Source: Rhabdothermincola_A sp041688815 (GTDB taxonomy: Bacteria > Actinomycetota > Acidimicrobiia > Acidimicrobiales > Acidimicrobilacustridaceae). Taken from it: a stretch of DNA of 61,458 nucleotides. The position numbers and the translations under genes are program-made. The DNA is taken from assembly GCA_041688815.1 (NCBI GenBank), contig JBDNHK010000062.1, positions 1-61,458 on the forward strand, read 5' to 3'. Positions 1 through 8,325 of this stretch are shown here, piece after piece (position 1 is the stretch's first letter; the number at the start of each line of letters is the position of its first letter). The notes below the pieces were generated by a model. The model was not told the origin of the DNA, did not search any database, and saw nothing but the letters and a program-made list of their open reading frames with translations.

Positions 1-38
1 CGATCCTACGACTCGCCGTCGCCGCCGCAAAGCCGTGC

Positions 39-1952
39 TCAGCGGGTGGCGCGGGGCGCCACCACCGGTCGATGACCCCGGCGAGCGGCGGGGCCGATCA
101 GGCCTCTGGTCAGGTTGGCCGCGGAGTTGACGAGCCCCACATGGGAGAAGGCCTGGGGGAAGTTCCCGAGCAGCCGCCCCGACGCGGGGTCGTACTCCTC
201 GGCCAACAGGCCCACGTCGTTTCGCAACGACAGCAACCGCTCGAAGAGCGCTTCGGCCTCGTCGATTCGGCCCAGCAGGACGAGGTTGTCGACCAGCCAG
301 AAGGTGGTCAGGAGAAAGGCCCCTTCACCGGCTGGGAGCCCGTCCACGCCGACATCGGCGGGCCCACCGTCGACGCGCTCACCGTCACCGGTCGCGTCGG
401 CCGGGCGGGGGTGGACGACGTCGGTGCGGTAGCGCAGCACGAAGCCGTCGACGAGCAGTTCACGCTCGATGGCCTCGACGGTGGCCACCAGGCGGGGGTC
501 GGTGGGGGGGAGGAACCCGACCAGGGCCAACATCAGCAGTGAGGCGTCGAGCTGGTCGGACCCGTAGTACTGGGTGAAGGAGCCGACCTCGGCGTTCCAG
601 CCGTTGGCGCAGATGTCGTCGTGGATCTCCTGACGCAGGACACGCCAACGGTCCAACGGCTCGTGGGGTCGACCCTGGTCGCAGAGACGGATCCAACGGT
701 CCACCGCCACCCACGCCATGACCTTGGAGTGGACGAAATGACGACGAGGGCCGCGTACCTCCCAGATGCCGTCGTCGGGCTGCATCCACACGCTCGCCAC
801 ATGGTGTACGAGCATGCGCGACAGGGCCCACGCGTCGGCCGGCAGCGGCCGCCCGAGGCTCTCCGCCGTGGTGAGCATCATGTCGAGGACCTCACCGTAG
901 ACGTCGAGCTGGAACTGCTCGCTCGCCTCGTTCCCCACCCGCACCGGGGCCGAACCCTCGTAGCCGGGCAGCCACGGGAGCTCGTACTCGTTGAGCCGGC
1001 GCTCGCCGGCGACGCCATACATGATCTGCAGCTTCTCGGGGCTGCCGGCCACGGCTCGGCGCAGCCACTCGCTCCAGGCGATCGCCTCGTCGCGGTAGCC
1101 GTTGCCGATCAAGGCGCTGAGGGTGAAGGTGGCGTCGCGGAGCCAGCAGTAGCGGTAGTCCCAGTTGCGGACGCTCCCGATCCACTCCGGCAGCGACGTG
1201 GTGGGCGCGGCGACGATGCCCCCCGTCGGCTCGTAGGTGAGGGCCTTCAGGGTGATGAGCGACCGTCGCACCGCGTCGCCCCACCGGCTGTCATCGACGC
1301 AGGTCTTCGTCCATTCCCGCCACCACGACTCGGTGGCGGCGAGGGAGGCGTCCGGGTCGGGCATGGTCGGAGGCTGCTCGTGGGACGGGAACCACGCCAT
1401 GGAGAACGACTCCTGGCCTCCCGCCTCGATCATGAAGTCGGCCACGGTGGTCATGCGCCGCCCCCGAGTGGGGACCGAAGCGTGCATCACCAGCCCGTCG
1501 GCGCCGCCCCGGGCCTCGATCCCCCCGTCGTGGCGACGAACCCAGGGCACGAGCCAGCCGTAGTCGAACCGGACCACGATCTCGCTGTGGAACGCGACCC
1601 GGCCCTCGATCCCCCTGACGATGCGCACGATGCACGGGTGGGCGAGGTCGTGACGGGGCATGAAGTCGACGATCTCGGCCCGCCCCGACTCGGTGACGAA
1701 GGTGGTGACCAGCACGAGGGTGTCCGGAAGGTAGCGGCGCGTCACCTCGGTCGGCGTCTCGACCGGAGCGACCAGCCATCGCCCGTTCATCTCGTCGCCG
1801 AGCAGCGCCGAGAAGCAGGCGGCGGAGTCGAAGCGCGGGGCGCACCACCAGTCGATCGACCCGTTGCGAGACACCAGGGCGACAGTGCGGGCGTCGCCGA
1901 TCAATGCGTAGTCCTCGATGCGCGCCACCAGTGCCTCCTCGGCGGCCAGCAT
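39..1952 (-). CDS. Glycoside hydrolase family 15 protein (glucoamylase/trehalase-like)
   Basis: A 637-residue protein with the two-part layout of bacterial GH15 enzymes: an N-terminal beta-sandwich (about residues 1-240, containing the NGSIDWWCAPRFDS block) and an (alpha/alpha)6 barrel (about 250-620). The family block NWDYRYCWLRDATFTL is present, and LLAEEYD near the C-terminus supplies the usual catalytic glutamate. GH15 enzymes hydrolyse terminal glucose from alpha-glucans or trehalose by inversion; in actinobacteria proteins of this shape are often trehalases. No signal peptide is visible, so it is probably cytoplasmic. It is divergent from the small gene at 2046, with a shared 93-bp control region. 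The substrate is inferred, not seen. Confidence 0.9.
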   Translation of the reverse strand: MLAAEEALVARIEDYALIGDARTVALVSRNGSIDWWCAPRFDSAACFSALLGDEMNGRWLVAPVETPTEVTRRYLPDTLVLVTTFVTESGRAEIVDFMPRHDLAHPCIVRIVRGIEGRVAFHSEIVVRFDYGWLVPWVRRHDGGIEARGGADGLVMHASVPTRGRRMTTVADFMIEAGGQESFSMAWFPSHEQPPTMPDPDASLAATESWWREWTKTCVDDSRWGDAVRRSLITLKALTYEPTGGIVAAPTTSLPEWIGSVRNWDYRYCWLRDATFTLSALIGNGYRDEAIAWSEWLRRAVAGSPEKLQIMYGVAGERRLNEYELPWLPGYEGSAPVRVGNEASEQFQLDVYGEVLDMMLTTAESLGRPLPADAWALSRMLVHHVASVWMQPDDGIWEVRGPRRHFVHSKVMAWVAVDRWIRLCDQGRPHEPLDRWRVLRQEIHDDICANGWNAEVGSFTQYYGSDQLDASLLMLALVGFLPPTDPRLVATVEAIERELLVDGFVLRYRTDVVHPRPADATGDGERVDGGPADVGVDGLPAGEGAFLLTTFWLVDNLVLLGRIDEAEALFERLLSLRNDVGLLAEEYDPASGRLLGNFPQAFSHVGLVNSAANLTRGLIGPAARRGHRPVVAPRATR

Positions 1953-2019
1953 CGCACCTCGGGGTCCGCGACGACGGGAAGGCGGCCAGGAGGCGACTCG
2001 GAGCGACGGGTTGCCGATC

Positions 2020-2040
2020 GTGAAGTTACATGTAAGTTTG
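2020..2040. promoter_or_regulatory. AT-rich palindrome TTACATGTAA in the divergent control region
   Basis: TTACATGTAA at 2026-2035 is a perfect 10-bp palindrome, extending to AA-TTACATGTAA-TT with one mismatched pair on each side. It stands out in a 70 percent GC context and lies just upstream of the ATG at 2046, between two divergent genes. It could be an operator for the RHH-like protein encoded immediately downstream; that link is inference. Confidence 0.45.
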
Positions 2041-2045
2041 CCATC

Positions 2046-2525
2046 ATGTCATCAACGAAGCAGTCCCATCAGGAGTGGTTCGCCGAAAAGGTTCCCGCCG
2101 ACTGGATCGACGCGCCGCCCGAGGTCACCGTCGACGCCGACGAGATCGTGGTCGTGCTCCCGGTGCCCGCCGACACCGAGATCCGCGCTTTCCGCGCCGC
2201 CACCAAGGCCGACCGCATGGAGATCGCCACCGACGGTCAGCACCTGTTCGGGCGCACCGTCTCGTGGGGTGTCAAACGGGCCGACACCGTCTCGCTCTTC
2301 ACCCATCTGGCGATCCCGGCCATGACGCGACTGCGCCAGCCCGAGCGGCGCGTGCTCGACACCCTCGTGGCCGGCGGGGTGGCACGCAGCCGCAGCGAAG
2401 CCCTCTCATGGTGCGTCAAGCGGGTGGGCGCCTCGGAGACGATCTGGCTCGAGGAGCTCCGCGAAGCCCTGCAAGCGGTGGACCAGGTGCGTCGTGAGGG
2501 TCCCGCGGCCGCCGGGCCCGCCTGA
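2046..2525 (+). CDS. Small protein with ribbon-helix-helix-like C-terminus
   Basis: A 159-residue protein; the frame is open much further upstream, but the ATG at 2046 fits the non-coding palindromic leader and the divergent gene at 1952. Residues 1-90 are acidic and beta-rich without a recognised fold. The segment beginning QPERRVLDTLVAGG and continuing VARSRSEALSWCVKR has the spacing of a ribbon-helix-helix module (hydrophobic strand, helix, SRSEAL turn, helix), as in CopG/Arc and antitoxin-type regulators. No toxin gene is adjacent. It may regulate itself or the GH15 gene through the palindrome at 2026. The DNA-binding role is inferred. Confidence 0.65.
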   Translation: MSSTKQSHQEWFAEKVPADWIDAPPEVTVDADEIVVVLPVPADTEIRAFRAATKADRMEIATDGQHLFGRTVSWGVKRADTVSLFTHLAIPAMTRLRQPERRVLDTLVAGGVARSRSEALSWCVKRVGASETIWLEELREALQAVDQVRREGPAAAGPA

Positions 2526-2606
2526 CGGCCCGCCCGAGCGCCCACCGCGCCTCGGGGTGCCAACCGTTAGCGTGAGGCGCCCGATTCCCCGCGCCCAGGA
2601 GCCCCG

Positions 2607-4028
2607 ATGCCCGCGCTGACCCTGCCCACCGAACGGCCGCGCTCCGACCTGCTGGTCATGTTCGGCGCCTCCGGCGACCTGGCCAAGAAGAAGCTGTTCC
2701 CGGCCATCTACCGCCTCCAACGGCGAGGCCTGCTCGACGTACCGGTCATCGGCGTGGCCCTCGACGACTGGACCGACGACGACCTGCGCGCCCACGCGCG
2801 GGCGGCGGTGGCCGAGGACGGCGAGGACTTCGACGACGCGGCGTGGGGCCAACTCGCCGCCAACCTGCGCTACGTGAGTGGCGACTACTCCGACCCGGCC
2901 ACGTTCGAGGAGCTGCAACGCCTCGCCGCCGGCGCGAGTCACCCCATCTTCCACTTCGCCATCCCCCCGTCGATGTTCGCCACGGTGGCCGGCGGCATCG
3001 CCGCGGTGGGCCTCGACCAAGGGGCGCGGCTCGTGATCGAGAAGCCCTTCGGACGTGACTTCGAATCCGCGGTGGAGCTCAACGACACGCTGCACGAGCA
3101 CTTCCCGGAGTCAGCCATCTTCCGCATCGACCACTTCGTCGGCAAGGAAGGTCTGCGGGCCCTGCTGGTCACCCGCTTCGCCAACGCCATCGTCGAGCCC
3201 ATGTGGCATCGCCACGTGGTCTCGGCCGTCAAGATCACCATGGCGGAGGACTTCGGCGTCGAGGACCGGGGTGCGTTCTACGACTCGGTCGGGGCGATGC
3301 GTGACGTCATGCAGAACCACCTGTTGCAGATGGTCGCGATGCTGGCCATGGAGCAGCCCGTGAACGAGGGCGCCAAGGCGCTTCGCGACGAGAAGGGCAA
3401 GGTGCTCGAGGCCGCCCGGGTGGTCGAGCCGCAGCACTTCGTGCGGGGCCAGTACGACGGGTACCTCTCCGTGTCCGGCGTCGCTCCCGACTCCGACACC
3501 GAGACCTACGGCGCCTTCCGGATGGACATCGACAACCCCCGATGGAGCGGCGTTCCCTTCTACCTCCGTGCCGGCAAGGCCCTGGCCGAGACCGTCACCG
3601 AGATGACGATCGAGTTCAAACCTCCGCCGCGACCGCTGTGGATCCCCGAGCACTCCCACCTGCCCAAGAGCGCGATCCGGATCGAGGTGAAGCCCGAGAG
3701 CTTCTCGGCGCTGACCTGGCTCACCAAGGCACCGGGCGACGACATGATGCCCATGGCCATCACCCTCGCCCCGCCCCCCGACCAACGCGCCGACTGCGGT
3801 CCCGAGCCCTACGAGCTGCTCATCGAGGAGGCCATGACCGGTGACCCCACCCTTTTCGCTCGAGCCGACTCGGTACTCGAGTCGTGGCGGATCGTCGAGC
3901 GCATCCTCACCGACTGTGCACCGGTCGAGCCGTACCGACGGGGTTCGTGGGGCCCGAAACGAGCGGCCGAGCTGGTGCGACGGCACGGCGGCTGGCCCGG
4001 CGAGCCTCCGGCCCCTCCAGGCCATTGA
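2607..4028 (+). CDS. zwf: Glucose-6-phosphate 1-dehydrogenase
   Basis: A 473-residue enzyme of the oxidative pentose phosphate pathway, oxidising glucose 6-phosphate to 6-phosphogluconolactone with NADP or NAD. The N-terminal dinucleotide motif GASGDLAKKK starts near residue 20, EKPFGRD follows in the Rossmann domain, and the substrate-binding signature reads RIDHFVGKE (family form RIDHYLGKE). Length is normal. AGGAG sits about 8 bases before the ATG, and a TAGCGT -10-like element lies at 2568-2573. The next gene starts inside its stop codon, suggesting co-transcription with the phosphatase. It stands apart from any 6-phosphogluconolactonase or transaldolase genes. Confidence 0.96.
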   Translation: MPALTLPTERPRSDLLVMFGASGDLAKKKLFPAIYRLQRRGLLDVPVIGVALDDWTDDDLRAHARAAVAEDGEDFDDAAWGQLAANLRYVSGDYSDPATFEELQRLAAGASHPIFHFAIPPSMFATVAGGIAAVGLDQGARLVIEKPFGRDFESAVELNDTLHEHFPESAIFRIDHFVGKEGLRALLVTRFANAIVEPMWHRHVVSAVKITMAEDFGVEDRGAFYDSVGAMRDVMQNHLLQMVAMLAMEQPVNEGAKALRDEKGKVLEAARVVEPQHFVRGQYDGYLSVSGVAPDSDTETYGAFRMDIDNPRWSGVPFYLRAGKALAETVTEMTIEFKPPPRPLWIPEHSHLPKSAIRIEVKPESFSALTWLTKAPGDDMMPMAITLAPPPDQRADCGPEPYELLIEEAMTGDPTLFARADSVLESWRIVERILTDCAPVEPYRRGSWGPKRAAELVRRHGGWPGEPPAPPGH

Positions 4029-4636
4029 ATGAGCAACCATCTAGGCGCAGCTCGGGGCCCGGGAGACGCGACCTCTATCTCGTGCGCCACGGCGCCACCG
4101 AATGGAGCGTGAACGGCCGTCACACGGGGACCACCGACCTCGCTCTGCTCCCCCAGGGCGAGGAGCAGGCCCGGGCCGTGGGCCGACTTCTCGACGGTCG
4201 CCCCTTCGCCCTCGTGCTCACCAGCCCGCTCCAGCGAGCCCGCCACACCTGCGAGCTGGCCGGGTACGCCGACCGGGCCGAGATCGACGCCGACCTGCTC
4301 GAATGGGACTACGGCGAGTTCGAGGGCGTCACCACCGCCGAGATCCGGCGCACGATCCCGGACTGGACGGTCTTCACCGGACCGGTGCCGAACGGGGAGA
4401 CCATCCATCAGGTCGCCCGCCGGGTCGACCGGGTGATCGCCCGGGCCCGGGCCCGCGCCGCGACCGGCGACACGGTGGTGTTCGCCCATGGGCACGTGCT
4501 GCGGGTGTTGGCGGCTCGCTGGTGCGACCTCGACCCGGTCGAGGGCCGGCGCCTCCCCCTCGAGACGGCCACCCTCTCGGTTCTCGGGTGGGAGCGCGAG
4601 ACCCCGTGCATCCATCTCTGGAACAGCCGAGGCTGA
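4025..4636 (+). CDS. Histidine phosphatase family protein
   Basis: A 203-residue protein of the phosphoglycerate mutase-like histidine phosphatase superfamily. The catalytic LVRHGATEW motif lies near residue 20 and the second catalytic histidine is in FAHGHVLRVLAARW; SPLQRARHT supplies the conserved arginine, and LLEWDYGEFEG is the usual acid-base region. The frame is open far into zwf, but the motif position favours the TTG at 4025, which overlaps the zwf TGA (TTGA). The overlap suggests translational coupling with zwf. The substrate cannot be told from sequence; sugar phosphates are plausible given the neighbours. Confidence 0.88.
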   Translation: MNEQPSRRSSGPGRRDLYLVRHGATEWSVNGRHTGTTDLALLPQGEEQARAVGRLLDGRPFALVLTSPLQRARHTCELAGYADRAEIDADLLEWDYGEFEGVTTAEIRRTIPDWTVFTGPVPNGETIHQVARRVDRVIARARARAATGDTVVFAHGHVLRVLAARWCDLDPVEGRRLPLETATLSVLGWERETPCIHLWNSRG

Positions 4637-4750
4637 CCGGCGACCCCACCCGTCAACGGGGGTCACACAGTCCGGTCGCCATCGGTGACGAGGCTCTAGC
4701 GTGGTGGCCGAACTGCGGGCGGTCCGCCGGCGAGGGGGATGGGGAACGCG

Positions 4751-6256
4751 ATGACCACCGTTGGGGGAACCTCCACAACAGACGCAGGCGCCGGCGAGAC
4801 CCGGCCCCCCAAGGTCGGCTTCTGGCTCCTCATGGTCGGCGTGGTCATCATGCTGGCCGGACTGCTGTTCGGGTACGACCAGGGTGTCATCTCTGGCGCC
4901 CTGGAAGGGATCCAGGAGACCTTCTCCGTCGGCACGACCCTCACCGAGGTCATCACCTCCTGGGTCACCCTCGGCGCCCTGTTCGGCGCGCTCCTGGCCG
5001 GCATCCTGGCCGACCGGGTGGGGCGGCGGAAGACCATCGTCATCGCCGCCGTGCTGTTCATCCTCGGCGCCGCCCTCGAGTCGCTGGCGCCCACCACCGG
5101 CGTCTTGGTGGTCGGGCGGTTCGTGGTCGGGTTCGGGGTGGGGGTGGCGTCGGTAGCCGCCCCCCTGTACGCCGCCGAGCAGGCCCCCGCCCGGCTGCGG
5201 GGCCGCTTCGTGTCGACCTACCAACTCGCCATCACCATCGGCATCTTCGTCGCCTACGCCGTCGACCAGGCCCTGGTCAACGCCAACTCGTGGCGGGCGA
5301 TGCTGGGCGTCTCGGCCGTGCCCGCCGTGCTGCTCCTCATCGTGATGGTCCCCATGCCCGACACGCCGCGTTGGCTCATGAAGCAGGGCCGTCGCGAAGA
5401 AGCCACCGCCGCCCTCACCAAGATCCGCCCCGACGTCGACGTCGAGGCCCAGATCGTCGACATCGAGGAGTCGAACGCCGCCGATGCCGACCAGGCCAGC
5501 TGGTCAGAGATCTTCAGCACCCGGCTGCGCCGACCGCTGACGGTCGGTGTCGGCCTGGCGATCTTCCAGCAGATCACCGGGATCAACGCCATCATCTACT
5601 ACGCCGACAAGATCTTCGCCGCCGCCGGGTTCGCCACTCCGGCCGACCAGGCCACCGCGACCACCTGGGCCATCGGTGCCGTCAACGTTCTGGCCACCCT
5701 CATCGCCGTCGTCTACGTCGACCGCTTCGGCCGCCGCCCTCTGCTGCTCACCGGATTGGTGGGGATGACGGTGAGCCTCTTCACGGTGGGCGTCTGCTTC
5801 CTCTTCATCGACGACGTCGCCGGTTCGGGTGAGCAGGCCACCGGTGGTGGGCCCACCAGCGCCGGCCTGATCACCCTGGTGGCCCTGGTCGTGTTCATCG
5901 CCTCCTTCGCCTTCTCGCTCGGCCCGGTGGTGTGGACGGTGATCAACGAGATCTTCCCGAGCCGGGTGCGGGGCCGGGCCGTGGCCGTGGCCACCGCCAT
6001 CAACTGGGGGACGGCGTTCCTGGTGAGCCAGACGTTCCTGAGCCTGGTCGACAAGATCGGCAACACCGGAACCTTCTGGCTGTTCGCCGGGTTCTCGGTG
6101 ATCGCCTACGTGTGGATCTGGAAGAAGGTGCCCGAGACCAAGGGCCGCTCCCTCGAGGAGATCCAGGAGATGTGGGCCGACGAACGTCGCGACCTCGCCG
6201 CGTCGCAGGCCGTCGCGGTTGCGGCCGAGGAGTCCGGCACCGATCAGCCCCGGTGA
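4751..6256 (+). CDS. MFS sugar transporter (sugar porter family)
   Basis: About 501 residues with twelve predicted membrane helices. Sugar-porter hallmarks are GYDQGVISGAL in helix 1, ADRVGRRKT in the loop 2-3 and DRFGRRPLLL in loop 8-9, QQITGINAIIYYADK in helix 7 and VPETKGRSLEEIQ after helix 12. These proteins bring hexoses or pentoses in by proton symport. ATG 4751 is preferred because GGGG lies at proper distance; ATG 4739, four codons upstream, is the alternative. A TAGCGT -10-like box is at 4697-4702. Its place after zwf suggests glucose or another hexose as substrate, which is inference. Confidence 0.93.
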   Translation: MTTVGGTSTTDAGAGETRPPKVGFWLLMVGVVIMLAGLLFGYDQGVISGALEGIQETFSVGTTLTEVITSWVTLGALFGALLAGILADRVGRRKTIVIAAVLFILGAALESLAPTTGVLVVGRFVVGFGVGVASVAAPLYAAEQAPARLRGRFVSTYQLAITIGIFVAYAVDQALVNANSWRAMLGVSAVPAVLLLIVMVPMPDTPRWLMKQGRREEATAALTKIRPDVDVEAQIVDIEESNAADADQASWSEIFSTRLRRPLTVGVGLAIFQQITGINAIIYYADKIFAAAGFATPADQATATTWAIGAVNVLATLIAVVYVDRFGRRPLLLTGLVGMTVSLFTVGVCFLFIDDVAGSGEQATGGGPTSAGLITLVALVVFIASFAFSLGPVVWTVINEIFPSRVRGRAVAVATAINWGTAFLVSQTFLSLVDKIGNTGTFWLFAGFSVIAYVWIWKKVPETKGRSLEEIQEMWADERRDLAASQAVAVAAEESGTDQPR

Positions 6257-6269
6257 GGCCCGCCCCGGC

Positions 6270-8087
6270 TCAGGTGTAGAGGCCCGCGATGTCGTCGGCA
6301 TAGCGGGCGTTGATGCCCCGCCGCTTCAGCTTCGAGGTGGGTGTGAGCACGTCGGAGTCGGGGAGCCACTCCTCGCCCAGGATGAGCACCTTCTTGACCG
6401 ACTCGGCGTTGTTGAAGCTGCTCATGACCTCACGCACCCCCTCGTCGATCGCCGCGACGACCTCGGGGTGCCGGGCCAGGTCGTGGAGGTCGGCGAAGGT
6501 GATGTCGCGGGCCGCCGCCCACACCGGGGCCAACTCGGGGTCGAGGGTGACGAGCGCGGAGACGAAGGGCCGTTGGTCGCCGATGGCACACGCCTGGCCC
6601 ACCAACGGGATGAGCTTCAGCGCCGCCTCGAGGTTGGCCGGGCTCACGTTCTTGCCCCCGGCGGTGATGATCAGCTCCTTCTTGCGGTCGACGATTCGCA
6701 GGTAGCCATCGTCGTCGAGCACACCGATGTCCCCCGAGTGCAGCCACCCGTCGGCGTTGATGGTTTCGGCGGTCTTGTCCGGAGCGTTGAGGTAGCCGCC
6801 GAAGACGTTGCCGCCCTTGAAGATCACCTCGCCGTCGGGGGCCAGGGCGATGGTGCTGCCGGGAATGGCCGGGCCGACCGTGCCCGCCTTCACCCTGCTG
6901 GCCGTCCAGGTCATGGGGCCGGTCGACTCGGACATCCCGTAGATCTCCGACATCGGCACCCCGATGGCCCGGAACCAGGTGAGCACCTCGGCTGGGATCG
7001 GCGCGGCGCCGGTGACGGCGACGATGACCTCATCGAGGCCGACGAGCTCGCGGATCGGACGGAAGGCCACCTCGTCGAGGAACGCCCACGTGGCGACCTG
7101 CTCCTCGGTCGCCCGGCCCCAGTCGACCGCCTCGGCGATGGGCGCGGCCGCGGCCACCGCCTCGTCGAACTGGCGGGCCTTCTCGGGGTCGAGGGCCACG
7201 GCCGCCATCACGCCGGCGTGGATCTTCTCGAACACCCGGGGCACCCCGAACAGGAACTGGGGTCGGACCTCGCGCAGGAACGTGGGCAGCAGGCCGGTGT
7301 CGGGACAGGTGGTGACCTCGTACCCCAGCGTCGAACCGCAGTAGTGGGAGGTGGCGCGTTCGGCGATGTGGGCCATCGGCAGGTACGACACCACCCGCTT
7401 GCCCACGTAGTCGTCGAAGGGCAGGAGCAGCTTGAGGCTCTCGAGCGTCCAGATCACGTTGCGGTGCGAGATGGTGACGCCCTTGGGCGGGCCGGTGGTG
7501 CCGGACGTGTAGATGATCGTGGCCAGGGTCTCGGGATGGACCTGGGCGACGGCCGCCTCGAGATCGAGAGGATCGTGGTCGAGCAGCGCATCGAGGGACG
7601 TGGCATCGCCGGGCAGATCGGCGCCGTCGGGGCGCACGACGACGAAGTGCTGGATGCCTTGAAGCTCGTTGCGCACCGAGAGGAACCGATCGAGGAAGCC
7701 CTGGTCCTCCACGACGGCCACGACGGCCTCGCAGTGACCGGCGAGGTAGGTGATCTGGTCGGGGGCCGAGGAGTTGTAGATCGAGACCGGGGTGGCGCCG
7801 AGCACGGCCACCGCGAGGTCGACGACGTGGAACTCCGGGATGTTGCGCACCATCAGCACGACCCGGTCGCCGGGGGAGACCCCGAGGGCCTTCAGCCCCG
7901 CGGCCGTGCGGGCCACCCGCTCGCGATACTCCCGGTACGTCCAGTGACCCCACGTGTCGTCGTCGTTGCGCCATCGGATGGCCACGGTGTCGGGCACCCG
8001 TTCGGTGAGAGCGAGAAACTCACCACCCACGGTGCGCCCCTCGGCGAGAGCGTCGAGGTCGGACTTGGTGGCATCGGTGACAGTCAT
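6270..8087 (-). CDS. fadD: Long-chain fatty-acid-CoA ligase (FadD15/FAA1-like AMP-forming)
   Basis: A 605-residue ANL-superfamily enzyme that activates long-chain fatty acids through an acyl-AMP. The P-loop-like motif A3 reads YTSGTTGPPKG, motif A5 is EIYGMSESTGP, the hinge region is LHSGDIGVLDDDGYLRIVDRKK, and the catalytic lysine lies in SKLKRRGI near the C-terminus. Length and the VVSYLPMAHIAER block match the long-chain (FadD15-like) subgroup rather than short-chain synthetases. AAGGGG precedes the ATG. Upstream is a perfect TGTGA-N6-TCACA site at 8117-8132 and a dispersed repeat, suggesting catabolite or fatty-acid-linked control. Confidence 0.93.
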   Translation of the reverse strand: MTVTDATKSDLDALAEGRTVGGEFLALTERVPDTVAIRWRNDDDTWGHWTYREYRERVARTAAGLKALGVSPGDRVVLMVRNIPEFHVVDLAVAVLGATPVSIYNSSAPDQITYLAGHCEAVVAVVEDQGFLDRFLSVRNELQGIQHFVVVRPDGADLPGDATSLDALLDHDPLDLEAAVAQVHPETLATIIYTSGTTGPPKGVTISHRNVIWTLESLKLLLPFDDYVGKRVVSYLPMAHIAERATSHYCGSTLGYEVTTCPDTGLLPTFLREVRPQFLFGVPRVFEKIHAGVMAAVALDPEKARQFDEAVAAAAPIAEAVDWGRATEEQVATWAFLDEVAFRPIRELVGLDEVIVAVTGAAPIPAEVLTWFRAIGVPMSEIYGMSESTGPMTWTASRVKAGTVGPAIPGSTIALAPDGEVIFKGGNVFGGYLNAPDKTAETINADGWLHSGDIGVLDDDGYLRIVDRKKELIITAGGKNVSPANLEAALKLIPLVGQACAIGDQRPFVSALVTLDPELAPVWAAARDITFADLHDLARHPEVVAAIDEGVREVMSSFNNAESVKKVLILGEEWLPDSDVLTPTSKLKRRGINARYADDIAGLYT

Positions 8088-8116
8088 GGCTGTTGGCCCC
8101 TTTTCTGGGCATCGAG

Positions 8117-8132
8117 TGTGATGTCGGTCACA
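8117..8132. promoter_or_regulatory. CRP/GlxR-type operator TGTGA-N6-TCACA
   Basis: The sequence TGTGATGTCGGTCACA has two perfect 5-bp half-sites with a 6-bp spacer, which is the consensus of the CRP family (CRP in mycobacteria, GlxR in corynebacteria). It lies 30 bases upstream of the fadD ATG at 8087, in a position suited to direct control of that gene. No CRP gene is in the window. Confidence 0.7.
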
Positions 8133-8151
8133 TCAAGGAAGGACAGTTTGG

Positions 8152-8202
8152 CTCACGGGCGCGGCCTCTGTCTCGTCGCGCTGACACGGGCGTCACCGAT
8201 GC
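8152..8202 (+). repeat. 51-bp dispersed repeat, copy A (upstream of fadD)
   Basis: A 51-bp stretch matching 46 of 51 positions with 10955-11005 in the same orientation and without gaps. The core includes CTGTCTCGTCGCGCTGACAC. It is not within a coding frame I trust. It lies upstream of the fadD gene, and copy B lies upstream of the thiolase gene. Confidence 0.8.
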
Positions 8203-8325
8203 GTGCGGCAGCGAACGCTGGCTGACCATCGCGGACCTCCTTGCTCCCGACCACTGAACCCACCGATGAGGTCGCGGGCGATGACAGGCAGGGCGGTCGG
8301 GGTCATCGCCTCGCCGCCTCGAGCC

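Noticed and set aside
621..2525. Very long plus-strand frames antisense to the GH15 gene, and similar long antisense frames throughout
   Set aside because: They are shadows caused by high GC; products are Arg/Pro/His-rich low-complexity without domain motifs, and the opposite strand has clear family motifs.
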